DNA from: CAIKAP01 sp964574605
GTDB taxonomy: Bacteria; Verrucomicrobiota; Verrucomicrobiia; Palsa-1439
DNA: 6,546 nt
NCBI GenBank assembly: GCA_964574605.1
Contig: CAZNOK010000250.1
Location: 1 to 6,546 of the forward strand
Direction of reading: 5' to 3'
A model generated the notes under the pieces. It made no database searches. It was not told where the DNA came from and worked only from the letters and a program-made list of their open reading frames with translations. The position numbers and the translations under genes were made by a program. This document shows positions 1-6,400 of this stretch, piece by piece (positions within the stretch are counted from its first letter, which is position 1; each line of letters begins with the position of its first letter).

Positions 1-1
1 C

Positions 2-3000
2 ATCGTCACGCAGTTTCAAGGCGCGTTCTCCGATAACGCGCTGAAACAGGTCGTCATCTTTCTCGGCGTCGGCCTCGGCCTGTCGCAGGCGGCGCGCGAC
101 CAGTTGGTGTCGCTGGCCACGGCGTTGTTGACGCTGCCGTTCATTCTCTTCTCGATGGCAGCGGGCTGGCTGGCGAACCGGTTCACGAAACGCGCAGTCA
201 CCATCGGCGTGAAGACGTTCGAGATCGGCATCATGTTGCTGGCGACGTTCGCGCTGGCGACGAAGAACCTGCGTCTTGCCCTCGGCTGCGTGTTCCTGAT
301 GGGCGTTCACAGCGCCATCTTCGGCCCCTCGAAGTATGGAACGTTGCCGGAGCTTTTGCCGGAGAAACGATTGTCGTGGGGCAACGGCATCCTCGAACTC
401 GGCACGTTCCTCGCCATCATCACCGGCACGCTGGTCGGCGGCGAACTCGCGCAGCAGTTCACCCACGCACCGGTCTGGTCGGGCGCGACGCTGGTCGCGC
501 TCGCCGTGTTTGGCCTCTGCGCCAGCCTCGCGATGCAACGAATCCCGCCGGCGGACCCGACGAAACGGTTCCGCGCGAATTTCCTCGCCGACCTCGGCTC
601 GCAATGGCGCATCATCCGCGCCGACCGGAAATTGACGATGGCCGTCATCGGCAATACGTATTTCTGGTTCCTCGGTGTGTTGCTGACGCAAAACATCTTC
701 ATCCACGGCCTCGATGTCCTCCACGCCGACCCGCGCCACATCAGTTATCTCCAGGCCGCGCTGGCCATCGGCATTGGCATCGGCAGTTTCGCCGCGGGCT
801 ATTTGTCGGGCGGCAAGATCGAGTACGGCCTGATCCCGCTCGGCATGATTGGCATCACCGCAACGGCGTTCTCGCTCGCCCGAACAGGAATCGGCTTCGC
901 CGGCGTGCTCGCCCATCTTTCCACGCTCGGGTTCTTCGCCGGCTTTTTTGCGGTGCCCATCAATGCATTGATGCAGCATCGCCCGCGCAAGGAAGACAAG
1001 GCCGGCGTGTTGGCGGCGCAGAACCTGTTGTCGAGCGCCTCCGCCTTCCTCGCGGCGGGCGTGTTCTACGCGCTCCAGCAAGGTTGGCCGCGGACGCCGC
1101 ACGGCATCTATCTCGTCAGCGGTTTGATGACGCTGGTGGCAACGGTGTATGTCATCTGGTTGTTGCCCGATTCGCTGTTGCGGTTGCTGGTCTGGGTGTT
1201 CACGCACTCGATTTACCGGCTCCGCGTCCAAGGCCGCGACAATATCCCCGAGCGCGGCGGCGCGTTGTTCGTGTGCAACCACGTGTCGTTCATTGACGCG
1301 GCGCTGCTCATCGGGTCAACCGACCGGATGATTCGCGCCATCATGTTCAAGGACATCTACGAGTTGTGGTTCGTCAAGCCCTTCGCCAAGGCGATGAGGG
1401 CAATCCCGATTTCGTCGCAGTTGCGGCCACGCGAGATGATCAAGTCGTTGCAGGAAGCCAGCGACGCGATCAAGAACGGCCAAGTTGTCCTCATCTTCGC
1501 CGAGGGACAGATCACGCGGATCGGCCAGATGTTGCCGTTCCGACGCGGCCTCGAACGGATCATGAAAGGCGTGGATGCGCCGATCATTCCGGTCTGCCTC
1601 GACAACGTATGGGGCAGCATCTTCAGCTTCGCAAAACGCAGGTTTGTCTGGAAAGTGCCGCGCTTCTTCCCCTACCCCGTCACCGTCTGCTACGGCAAAC
1701 CGATGCCGCCGACCTCGAAACCGTTCGAGGTCCGCCAAGCCGTCCAAGACCTCAACGCCGACGCGTGGCAATACCGTCGCCATACGCTCTGGCCGTTGCA
1801 CCGCGCCTTCATCCGCAAAGCGCAACATCATCGCCGCCGTTTCTTCATGGCCGACGCTCGGACGCCGCGCCTGAATTACAGTGACGCGCTCATCCGCACC
1901 GTCTTCCTCGCCCGCCGGCTCCGCGCCGTCTGGGGCGGCCAACAGATGGTCGGCATCCTGTTGCCACCGAGCGTCGGCGGCGCACTCGTCAACTACGCCG
2001 CGCTCCTGCTCGGCAAGGTCCCCGTCAACCTCAACTACACCGCCAATGACGCCGTTCTGGCCAGTTGCGCCCGCCAGTGCGACCTGCAGACTGTTATCAC
2101 GTCGCGCGAGTTCCTCGAGAAACTCAAGCTCACCGTCCCCACAAAAGCGATTTACCTCGAAGACCTCGTCGCCCACCCGCGGCTTGGCGAGAAGCTCGCC
2201 GCGCTGACATTGTCGTGGCTGTTACCTCCTAAATTGCTTGAACGCGTTTTGTCGGGCAAGAATGCGACACTCGACGACCTCGCCACTGTCATCTTTTCCA
2301 GCGGCAGCACCGGCGATCCCAAAGGCGTCATGCTCACCCACTGGAACATCCGCTCCAACGTCGAGCAGATGGGTCAGACCTTCGCCTTCCGCCCGACCGA
2401 CAAGATCGTCGGCATCCTGCCGTTCTTCCACAGTTTTGGATTCACCGCGACCATCGCCACGCCGGGCGTGCTCGGTTGCGGTGTCGTATTTTACCCGTCA
2501 CCGCTTGACGCGCGCGCCATCGGCACGCTGGTCCGCGAGTATCGCTGCTCGTTCCTGCTCGCCACGCCGACGTTTCTCCAACTCTACCTTCGCAGTTGCG
2601 AGCCGGAAGCTTTCGGCAGCCTCCAATACGTCGTCACCGGCGCCGAGAAACTCTCCGAACGTCTCGCGCAAGCCTTCGAAGACAAGTTCGGCATCCGACC
2701 GCTTGAAGCTTACGGCTGCACCGAGTGCGCGCCTGCCGTCACGGTCAACACGCACGATTTCCGCGCCGCGGGTTTCCGTCAGATCGGCGCGAAGCGCGGC
2801 AAGATCGGGCATCCGTTGCCCGCGATTGCCTTCCGCATCGTGGATCCCGACACCCGCCAGCCGTTGCCCGTCGGCCAGCCCGGCCTGCTGCTGCTGCGCG
2901 GCCCGAACGTCATGGCCGGTTACCTCGGCAAACCGGAGAAGACTGCCGAAGTGTTCCGCGATGGTTGGTATAACACCGGCGACATCGCCGCAGCGGACGA

Positions 3001-3373
3001 AGACGGGTTTCTCCAGATCACCGACCGTCTCACCCGTTTCAGCAAGATCGGCGGCGAGATGGTTCCGCACATCAAGATCGAGGAGAAACTTCACGAGCTT
3101 GCCGGTGCGACGGCGCAGTGTTTCGCCGTCACCAGCGTCGCCGATGAGAAGAAAGGTGAACGCCTCGTCGTGCTGCACACGCTGTCCGATGACAAGCTCG
3201 CGCCCGTGTTGGAGAAGCTCGCCGCCGGCGACCTGCCGAATCTCTGGAAACCAAAAGCCGACCAGTTCTTTTACATCGCGTCGTTGCCCGTCCTCGGCAC
3301 CGGCAAGCTCGATCTTCGAAAAATCAAAGAGACGGCACAGGAGATGAGCTGCGCGGCTACGGCGCGAGATTGA
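2..3373 (+). CDS. LplT-PlsC-Aas fusion: lysophospholipid transporter / 2-acyl-GPE acyltransferase / acyl-ACP synthetase (5' partial)
   Basis: This is an inner-membrane phospholipid repair enzyme in one chain: it flips lysophospholipid inward, activates a fatty acid with ATP and reacylates the lipid. The frame is open from base 2, and its first residues (VTQFQGAFSDNALKQ) match the start of LplT-type transporters, so the true start lies shortly upstream of the window. The 1123 visible residues divide as follows. Residues 1-390 form an MFS domain with many hydrophobic helices and the loop GWLANRFTKR at 55-64. Residues about 400-600 form a PlsC acyltransferase, with NHVSFID (HX4D, His427/Asp432), EGQITR at 501 and IIPVCLD. 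Residues about 625-1120 form an AMP-forming ligase, with the ATP loop SSGSTGDPKG at 766, YGCTE at 904, YNTGD at 990-994 and the C-terminal lysine in LGTGK (Lys1102). All key motifs are intact. In E. coli these are two proteins, LplT and Aas. A TTG at 104 is an internal codon, not the start. Domain calls are firm; the exact lipid substrate is inferred from the family. Confidence 0.93.
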   Translation: MVTQFQGAFSDNALKQVVIFLGVGLGLSQAARDQLVSLATALLTLPFILFSMAAGWLANRFTKRAVTIGVKTFEIGIMLLATFALATKNLRLALGCVFLMGVHSAIFGPSKYGTLPELLPEKRLSWGNGILELGTFLAIITGTLVGGELAQQFTHAPVWSGATLVALAVFGLCASLAMQRIPPADPTKRFRANFLADLGSQWRIIRADRKLTMAVIGNTYFWFLGVLLTQNIFIHGLDVLHADPRHISYLQAALAIGIGIGSFAAGYLSGGKIEYGLIPLGMIGITATAFSLARTGIGFAGVLAHLSTLGFFAGFFAVPINALMQHRPRKEDKAGVLAAQNLLSSASAFLAAGVFYALQQGWPRTPHGIYLVSGLMTLVATVYVIWLLPDSLLRLLVWVFTHSIYRLRVQGRDNIPERGGALFVCNHVSFIDAALLIGSTDRMIRAIMFKDIYELWFVKPFAKAMRAIPISSQLRPREMIKSLQEASDAIKNGQVVLIFAEGQITRIGQMLPFRRGLERIMKGVDAPIIPVCLDNVWGSIFSFAKRRFVWKVPRFFPYPVTVCYGKPMPPTSKPFEVRQAVQDLNADAWQYRRHTLWPLHRAFIRKAQHHRRRFFMADARTPRLNYSDALIRTVFLARRLRAVWGGQQMVGILLPPSVGGALVNYAALLLGKVPVNLNYTANDAVLASCARQCDLQTVITSREFLEKLKLTVPTKAIYLEDLVAHPRLGEKLAALTLSWLLPPKLLERVLSGKNATLDDLATVIFSSGSTGDPKGVMLTHWNIRSNVEQMGQTFAFRPTDKIVGILPFFHSFGFTATIATPGVLGCGVVFYPSPLDARAIGTLVREYRCSFLLATPTFLQLYLRSCEPEAFGSLQYVVTGAEKLSERLAQAFEDKFGIRPLEAYGCTECAPAVTVNTHDFRAAGFRQIGAKRGKIGHPLPAIAFRIVDPDTRQPLPVGQPGLLLLRGPNVMAGYLGKPEKTAEVFRDGWYNTGDIAAADEDGFLQITDRLTRFSKIGGEMVPHIKIEEKLHELAGATAQCFAVTSVADEKKGERLVVLHTLSDDKLAPVLEKLAAGDLPNLWKPKADQFFYIASLPVLGTGKLDLRKIKETAQEMSCAATARD

Positions 3374-4835
3374 GAATCTGACAACGCCCTTCCGCGCGCG
3401 GCACATCGAGGGTCTTGCCGTCCACAAACAGCTTCACCGGCGCGGAGTTGCCATCAAAATCGGTTCGGTGCACGAGGACGCGATTGCCAAACCGCACGGC
3501 GGAAACGACCGGTCCTTGCTGTTTCGGCACGTCGAACATGATTGGCTTGCCGCGCTCCAGAAACTCGCGGTATTCGAGTGAGGCAGCCCACACTTCGTGA
3601 AGCAGCCGCGTCTCTTCCGCCGCTTCATCGCGCGGGCACCAGAGAAACAGCGTGTCCTGCCCCCGCAACAACATGTGCCAGAGCAGTTCCTGGTATTTCC
3701 CGGCACTGAACTGTTTCACCGACGGATCGGGTTCCTTCGGCGGCGCGGTGGTGCGCCAGTGCACGAAGGGAATGCTCGGCGCATTCGCGGCCTTATGCCG
3801 ACCCGACGTCGAGCTGACGAGCAGCAGGTTGTAAAACCAGCGATAATCGTAGTTGGTGAAATCATACCAAGTCGGCGTCGCATACCACGTATAGACCACC
3901 GGCATCGAGACGGTGTAACCGGTCAACGGGAACTCTTGGAACCACGGGCGATATTTTGCGCGCTGGTCAGCCTTGAACGGCGCGTCGGGCGCTAGCTTTT
4001 CAAAGTAGTCATACCAGTAACGCCAACCGTCGTTGGGATAGACCGCGTAGTTGCCTACGAGCGCCTTTGGGAACCGCTTCAACACCGGCTCTGCCAGACA
4101 TTCGCGCTGCATCCGGCTGCGAATCGTCCGCAACGTCCGCTGGAACACGGCGAAGTCGTTGATATTGCCGACACGCTCGCGGCAGCGTTTGCAGCGTTTG
4201 CTGTGCGCCCAGCCGTCGTTCCATTCAATCGGTCCGTCAATCTCCCAATCCACAAAGATGAAATGAACGTCAAGCCCTTCGCGCTGGTACGCATCGAGGA
4301 AGAACTCAATCTGCTCGCGGATGGTCGCATGACGGGATTCGAGCGCGCACGGACAACCCATCGGCCGTTTCTCAGCAAACGAGTAATCGAAGAACGGTTT
4401 CCCGTCGTCGCCGATGTGGGCGGTCTTCTCCTCGCCGTTACAGAAGGAGTTCATGCAGGCGACGGCATTGATGGTAATCGGTAGGCCGAGTTTCTTTTGC
4501 AGACGACCGAGCCACATCGCGTCTCGCAGGCTTTGCTCGCGACGCTGCGGCGACGGGTTCCACGACGCCATCACCGGCAAGCCACGTGCATCGAGGTTAT
4601 TCAACAAGCGTTCCGCCTCGGCTTCGTCGGTCGTGCCCAGTCCTTGCAGCGGCCAGAGATAAAGCGGGAGCCGGTTCCCGCGCGGATATTTCAGCGGCTT
4701 TGTGTTTGCCAGCACCACGTCAATCATCTCGCGTTGGCTGATCGTTTTCTTCTTTTGCGCGAAAAGGCTCGAAGCGTGAAACACCAGCGCCACGACCAAG
4801 GCTGAGACCAAACTGCTTTTGTTGGGCCAGTGCAT
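3357..4835 (-). CDS. Secreted TIM-barrel glycoside-hydrolase-like protein, function unknown
   Basis: Exported protein of 492 residues. Residues 1-26 are a Sec signal peptide: a lysine, then the hydrophobic run LVSALVVALVF, with probable cleavage after SSLFA. The ATG at 4835 is the most upstream possible start because an in-frame TAA lies two codons before it; no clear Shine-Dalgarno sequence is visible. The body alternates strands and helices like a TIM barrel. Examples are LPLYLWPL (57), LPVMASWNP (86), LPITINAVACMNS (118), VHFIFVDWEIDG (190), KALVGNYAVYP (257), YTVSMPVVYTWY (307) and RGQDTLFLWCP (391). Asp196-Trp197-Glu198 ends one strand, where glycosidases of this fold carry catalytic acids. 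Cysteines 127, 132, 161, 163, 215 and 218 (CPC, CKRC) could bind zinc, as in GH42-type enzymes, or form disulfides. Residues about 435-492 look like a small beta domain. The DWE strand and the later YAVYP segment also recall GH56 hyaluronidases. I recognise no exact family; the substrate, and enzyme activity itself, are inferences. It is divergent from the isomerase gene. Confidence 0.85.
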   Translation of the reverse strand: MHWPNKSSLVSALVVALVFHASSLFAQKKKTISQREMIDVVLANTKPLKYPRGNRLPLYLWPLQGLGTTDEAEAERLLNNLDARGLPVMASWNPSPQRREQSLRDAMWLGRLQKKLGLPITINAVACMNSFCNGEEKTAHIGDDGKPFFDYSFAEKRPMGCPCALESRHATIREQIEFFLDAYQREGLDVHFIFVDWEIDGPIEWNDGWAHSKRCKRCRERVGNINDFAVFQRTLRTIRSRMQRECLAEPVLKRFPKALVGNYAVYPNDGWRYWYDYFEKLAPDAPFKADQRAKYRPWFQEFPLTGYTVSMPVVYTWYATPTWYDFTNYDYRWFYNLLLVSSTSGRHKAANAPSIPFVHWRTTAPPKEPDPSVKQFSAGKYQELLWHMLLRGQDTLFLWCPRDEAAEETRLLHEVWAASLEYREFLERGKPIMFDVPKQQGPVVSAVRFGNRVLVHRTDFDGNSAPVKLFVDGKTLDVPRAEGRCQILNLAP

Positions 4836-4858
4836 GTGTTAGTCCGAGGTTCGATTCG

Positions 4859-4887
4859 ATGATGCACCAAGGCGCGGGTTTTGTCCA
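4859..4887 (-). promoter_or_regulatory. Candidate sigma70 promoter for the secreted hydrolase-like gene
   Basis: On the - strand, TGGACA (4887-4882) and CATCAT (4864-4859) are separated by exactly 17 bases. They match the consensus at 5 of 6 and 4 of 6 positions. Transcription would begin near 4852, giving a leader of roughly 17 bases before the ATG at 4835. Called by eye from consensus; the GC-rich background and the unknown host sigma factor limit certainty. Confidence 0.4.
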
Positions 4888-4910
4888 TCCCCTGCAGAAA
4901 CACCGCCTTG
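4868..4910. promoter_or_regulatory. Inverted repeat CAAGGCG / CGCCTTG, possible shared operator
   Basis: CAAGGCG at 4868-4874 is repeated exactly inverted as CGCCTTG at 4904-4910, centre to centre 36 bp. The left arm lies in the -35/-10 spacer of the leftward promoter and the right arm overlaps the -35 box of the rightward promoter. A protein holding both arms would touch both promoters. A 7-bp repeat can arise by chance, so this is a candidate only. Confidence 0.25.
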
Positions 4911-4936
4911 ACCGTTCCCGCAGCCCTTGCTACGCT
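4908..4936 (+). promoter_or_regulatory. Candidate sigma70 promoter for the isomerase gene
   Basis: TTGACC (4908-4913) and TACGCT (4931-4936) are separated by 17 bases. The -35 box matches consensus at 5 of 6 positions; the -10 box is weaker, at 3 of 6. Transcription would begin near 4943, leaving a leader of about 17 bases that contains the ribosome binding site at 4949-4953. This placement fits the ATG at 4960 and makes the upstream TTG at 4927 unlikely as a start. Confidence 0.45.
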
Positions 4937-4948
4937 TCAAACATGAAT

Positions 4949-4953
4949 GGAGG
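4949..4953 (+). promoter_or_regulatory. Ribosome binding site GGAGG that decides the isomerase start
   Basis: GGAGG lies six bases before ATG 4960. No comparable site precedes the in-frame TTG at 4927, so translation is assigned to 4960. The resulting N-terminus, MTARWQIGVCSWSLQ, also begins directly at the first barrel strand, as is usual for this family. Confidence 0.85.
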
Positions 4954-4959
4954 ATTACG

Positions 4960-5802
4960 ATGACAGCACGTTGGCAGATCGGCGTTTGCAGTTGGTCGCT
5001 TCAGGTGAAAAGCCTGCCGGAACTCGACAGGCTGATGAAGGACCTGAACCTTTCGGTTACACACCTTGCGCTCGGTGACCCGCACCACGCGTCATGGGTT
5101 GAGGACGATGCGACGTTCATCAAAGCCGTTCGTAAAGCCAGCTTCAAGTCCAGCGCCGCAATGCTGGCTTTCCCCGGCGAGGATTACACCACTCCTGATA
5201 CGATCAAAAAGACCGGTGGCTTTGCCGACCCGAAGCTTCGTCCGGCGCGTCTCGAACTCGTGAAATGGGGAGCGCAGAAGGCGAAGGCCTTGGGATTGAA
5301 AATCATGTCGGTGCACGCGGGTTTTCTCCCCGAAAAGAACGACCCCACACGACGCGCGTTCCTTGATTGTCTGGGCCAAGCTGTTGACACGGCGGCTTCG
5401 CATGGCGTTGTGCTTGCGTTTGAGACCGGCCAAGAGGAGGCGACTCTCCTTCGCGCCACACTGGATGATTTGAAGAACCCGAATGCCAAGGTCAACTTCG
5501 ACCCGGCGAACATGTTGCTTTACAACAAGGGAAACCCGATTGAGGCGGTAAAAATCCTGGGTAAGGACATCGTTCATGTCCACGCAAAGGATGCAAAGGT
5601 TCCGCTGACACCGGGGGCTTGGGGCGAAGAAGTCCCGCTCGGACAAGGACAGGTCGGGATGGAAGCATTTCTCAAAACGCTCGACGAAGTCGGCTACCAT
5701 GGCACACTCGCTATTGAGCGCGAGATTGGAGATCAGCAAGCGCGCATCAGAGACGTCAAGACTGGCGTTGAAGTCCTGACGCGCCTGATGGCGAAGTTCT
5801 GA
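4960..5802 (+). CDS. Sugar phosphate isomerase/epimerase family protein (xylose isomerase-like TIM barrel)
   Basis: Probable cytoplasmic, metal-dependent isomerase or epimerase of 280 residues, a usual length for the AP_endonuc_2 / xylose-isomerase-like TIM-barrel superfamily (relatives include IolE, IolI and tagatose epimerases). No signal peptide or membrane segment is present. The N-terminal strand is IGVCSWSL (7-14). Conserved polar residues sit at strand ends in family order: His119 (SVHAGF), Glu155 (LAFETG), Asp181 (NFDPANML), His206 and His208 (VHVHAKD), and Glu253 (AIERE). Glu155, Asp181, one of the two histidines and Glu253 correspond to the usual divalent-metal set. The PLGQGQV loop at 226-232 is also typical. 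The fold and metal site are confident; the sugar substrate cannot be read from sequence. The gene is transcribed away from the secreted hydrolase-like gene across a 124-bp shared control region, which suggests but does not prove a common pathway. It converges on the ACT-domain gene. Confidence 0.9.
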   Translation: MTARWQIGVCSWSLQVKSLPELDRLMKDLNLSVTHLALGDPHHASWVEDDATFIKAVRKASFKSSAAMLAFPGEDYTTPDTIKKTGGFADPKLRPARLELVKWGAQKAKALGLKIMSVHAGFLPEKNDPTRRAFLDCLGQAVDTAASHGVVLAFETGQEEATLLRATLDDLKNPNAKVNFDPANMLLYNKGNPIEAVKILGKDIVHVHAKDAKVPLTPGAWGEEVPLGQGQVGMEAFLKTLDEVGYHGTLAIEREIGDQQARIRDVKTGVEVLTRLMAKF

Positions 5803-5821
5803 GCAATAGACACCGCGCGCC

Positions 5822-5856
5822 GATGGCTCCACGCACTCTTTGTTGCCGGAGCCATC
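5822..5856. terminator. Hairpin between convergent genes, possible bidirectional terminator
   Basis: GATGGCTCC (5822-5830) and GGAGCCATC (5848-5856) are perfect inverted arms of 9 bp around a 17-base loop, starting 20 bases after the isomerase stop. There is no T-tract on either side, so it is not a textbook intrinsic terminator. A shorter pair, CGCCTT (5896-5901) and AAGGCG (5919-5924), overlaps the ACT gene stop. Position between two gene ends is the main support. Confidence 0.4.
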
Positions 5857-5916
5857 CGCTTCGCGTGCCCCGCTACGACCCGATCTCCTCTGGTCCGCCT
5901 TTACCCTAATAGCGCA

Positions 5917-6345
5917 TTAAGGCGATGCAGTCGTGAGGATCTGCTGCGCCGTCTTCACGTCGGCCTCGGTATCAAAACCCAGATACATGACATACCGCGT
6001 GCCGACCACCGAGCCTGAGAATCCGCGCAGATTGATGCCTGCTCCGCCGATCTTTTCGGTTAACTGCGACGCGATGCCCGGGCGGTTCCTGCCCTCAACA
6101 CGCAGCGTATGGAGGCTCTGGGTGACAGCAAAACCGAGTTCCGTGGCTGCTTCCACTTCGCGGTCGCCGCGGATTGGCGTTACAAACACGATGCCCCTGT
6201 TCGGTTTCTCATGTGAACGACGCGCGATGATGAACTCCAAGTCCGCGCCTGCTTCCGCCAGCCCGGCCAGTTTATGGGCCAACATGCCCGGCTTGTCATC
6301 CATGGCCGCTACCCACACATCCACCTTCTCCACGAGTTGTTCCAT
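5917..6345 (-). CDS. Tandem ACT-domain protein, probable amino acid-binding regulator
   Basis: Small soluble protein of 142 residues made almost wholly of two ACT domains, a fold that usually binds amino acids and regulates metabolic enzymes. The first, residues about 7-68, carries DKPGMLA (17-23) at the strand-helix turn where ACT ligands bind. The second, about 79-139, carries the matching NRPGIAS (87-93). Each continues with a helix and the strands FIIARRS or GTRYVMYLGF. No catalytic or DNA-binding domain is attached, so it may act by contacting a partner enzyme or may be a stand-alone sensor. ATG 6345 is supported by AAGGAG (6356-6351 on the - strand) five bases before it; the stop is TAA. 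No neighbour shares its direction here, so the context does not name its target. The family call is strong; the ligand and partner are unknown. Confidence 0.9.
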   Translation of the reverse strand: MEQLVEKVDVWVAAMDDKPGMLAHKLAGLAEAGADLEFIIARRSHEKPNRGIVFVTPIRGDREVEAATELGFAVTQSLHTLRVEGRNRPGIASQLTEKIGGAGINLRGFSGSVVGTRYVMYLGFDTEADVKTAQQILTTASP

Positions 6346-6350
6346 AACCT

Positions 6351-6356
6351 CTCCTT
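6351..6356 (-). promoter_or_regulatory. Ribosome binding site of the ACT-domain gene
   Basis: On the - strand AAGGAG ends five bases before the ATG at 6345 and is followed by AGG, giving a strong purine-rich site that confirms this start. Confidence 0.8.
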
Positions 6357-6373
6357 TCGTTGCCTGAGGAAGA

Positions 6374-6400
6374 ATACTACCACTTCTGATGGTAACGCAA
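6374..6400 (-). promoter_or_regulatory. Candidate extended -10 promoter of the ACT-domain gene
   Basis: On the - strand TGGTAGTAT (6382-6374) reads as an extended -10 element, TG-N-TAGTAT, with 4 of 6 consensus matches in the hexamer. A partial -35, TTGCGT (6400-6395), is 15 bases upstream, closer than ideal, but extended -10 promoters tolerate that. The start would be near 6367, about 20 bases before the ATG. Confidence 0.35.

Noticed and set aside
104..106. TTG as the start codon of the large fusion gene
   Set aside because: The same frame is open back to base 2, and residues encoded at 2-103 match the conserved first helix of LplT-like transporters, so the gene starts upstream of the window.
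1316..2176. Long open frame on the - strand (286 codons)
   Set aside because: It lies wholly opposite the PlsC and ligase coding region, and its charged, low-complexity translation resembles no family; typical shadow of GC-rich coding DNA.
2238..3347. Long + frame (369 codons) inside the ligase region
   Set aside because: Its translation is dominated by Ser, Arg, Pro and Ala, as expected from reading a GC-rich gene out of frame, while the overlapping frame carries all adenylate-forming motifs.
2498..3427. Long - strand frame (309 codons) crossing the end of the fusion gene
   Set aside because: Antisense to conserved ligase motifs and to the end of the hydrolase-like gene, with no supported domain.
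4848..4870. tRNA-like 3' end (a GGTTCGATTC T-loop-like stretch followed by CACCA)
   Set aside because: The T-stem does not pair properly, no D or anticodon arm is found, and the 5' half would fall inside the signal-peptide coding region.
4927..4959. TTG-initiated 11-residue extension of the isomerase
   Set aside because: A strong GGAGG site points to ATG 4960, and the candidate promoter's -10 box (4931-4936) lies inside the extension.
5092..5832. - strand frame (246 codons) opposite the isomerase
   Set aside because: Antisense shadow of a gene with all family residues in place; its translation shows no recognisable domain.
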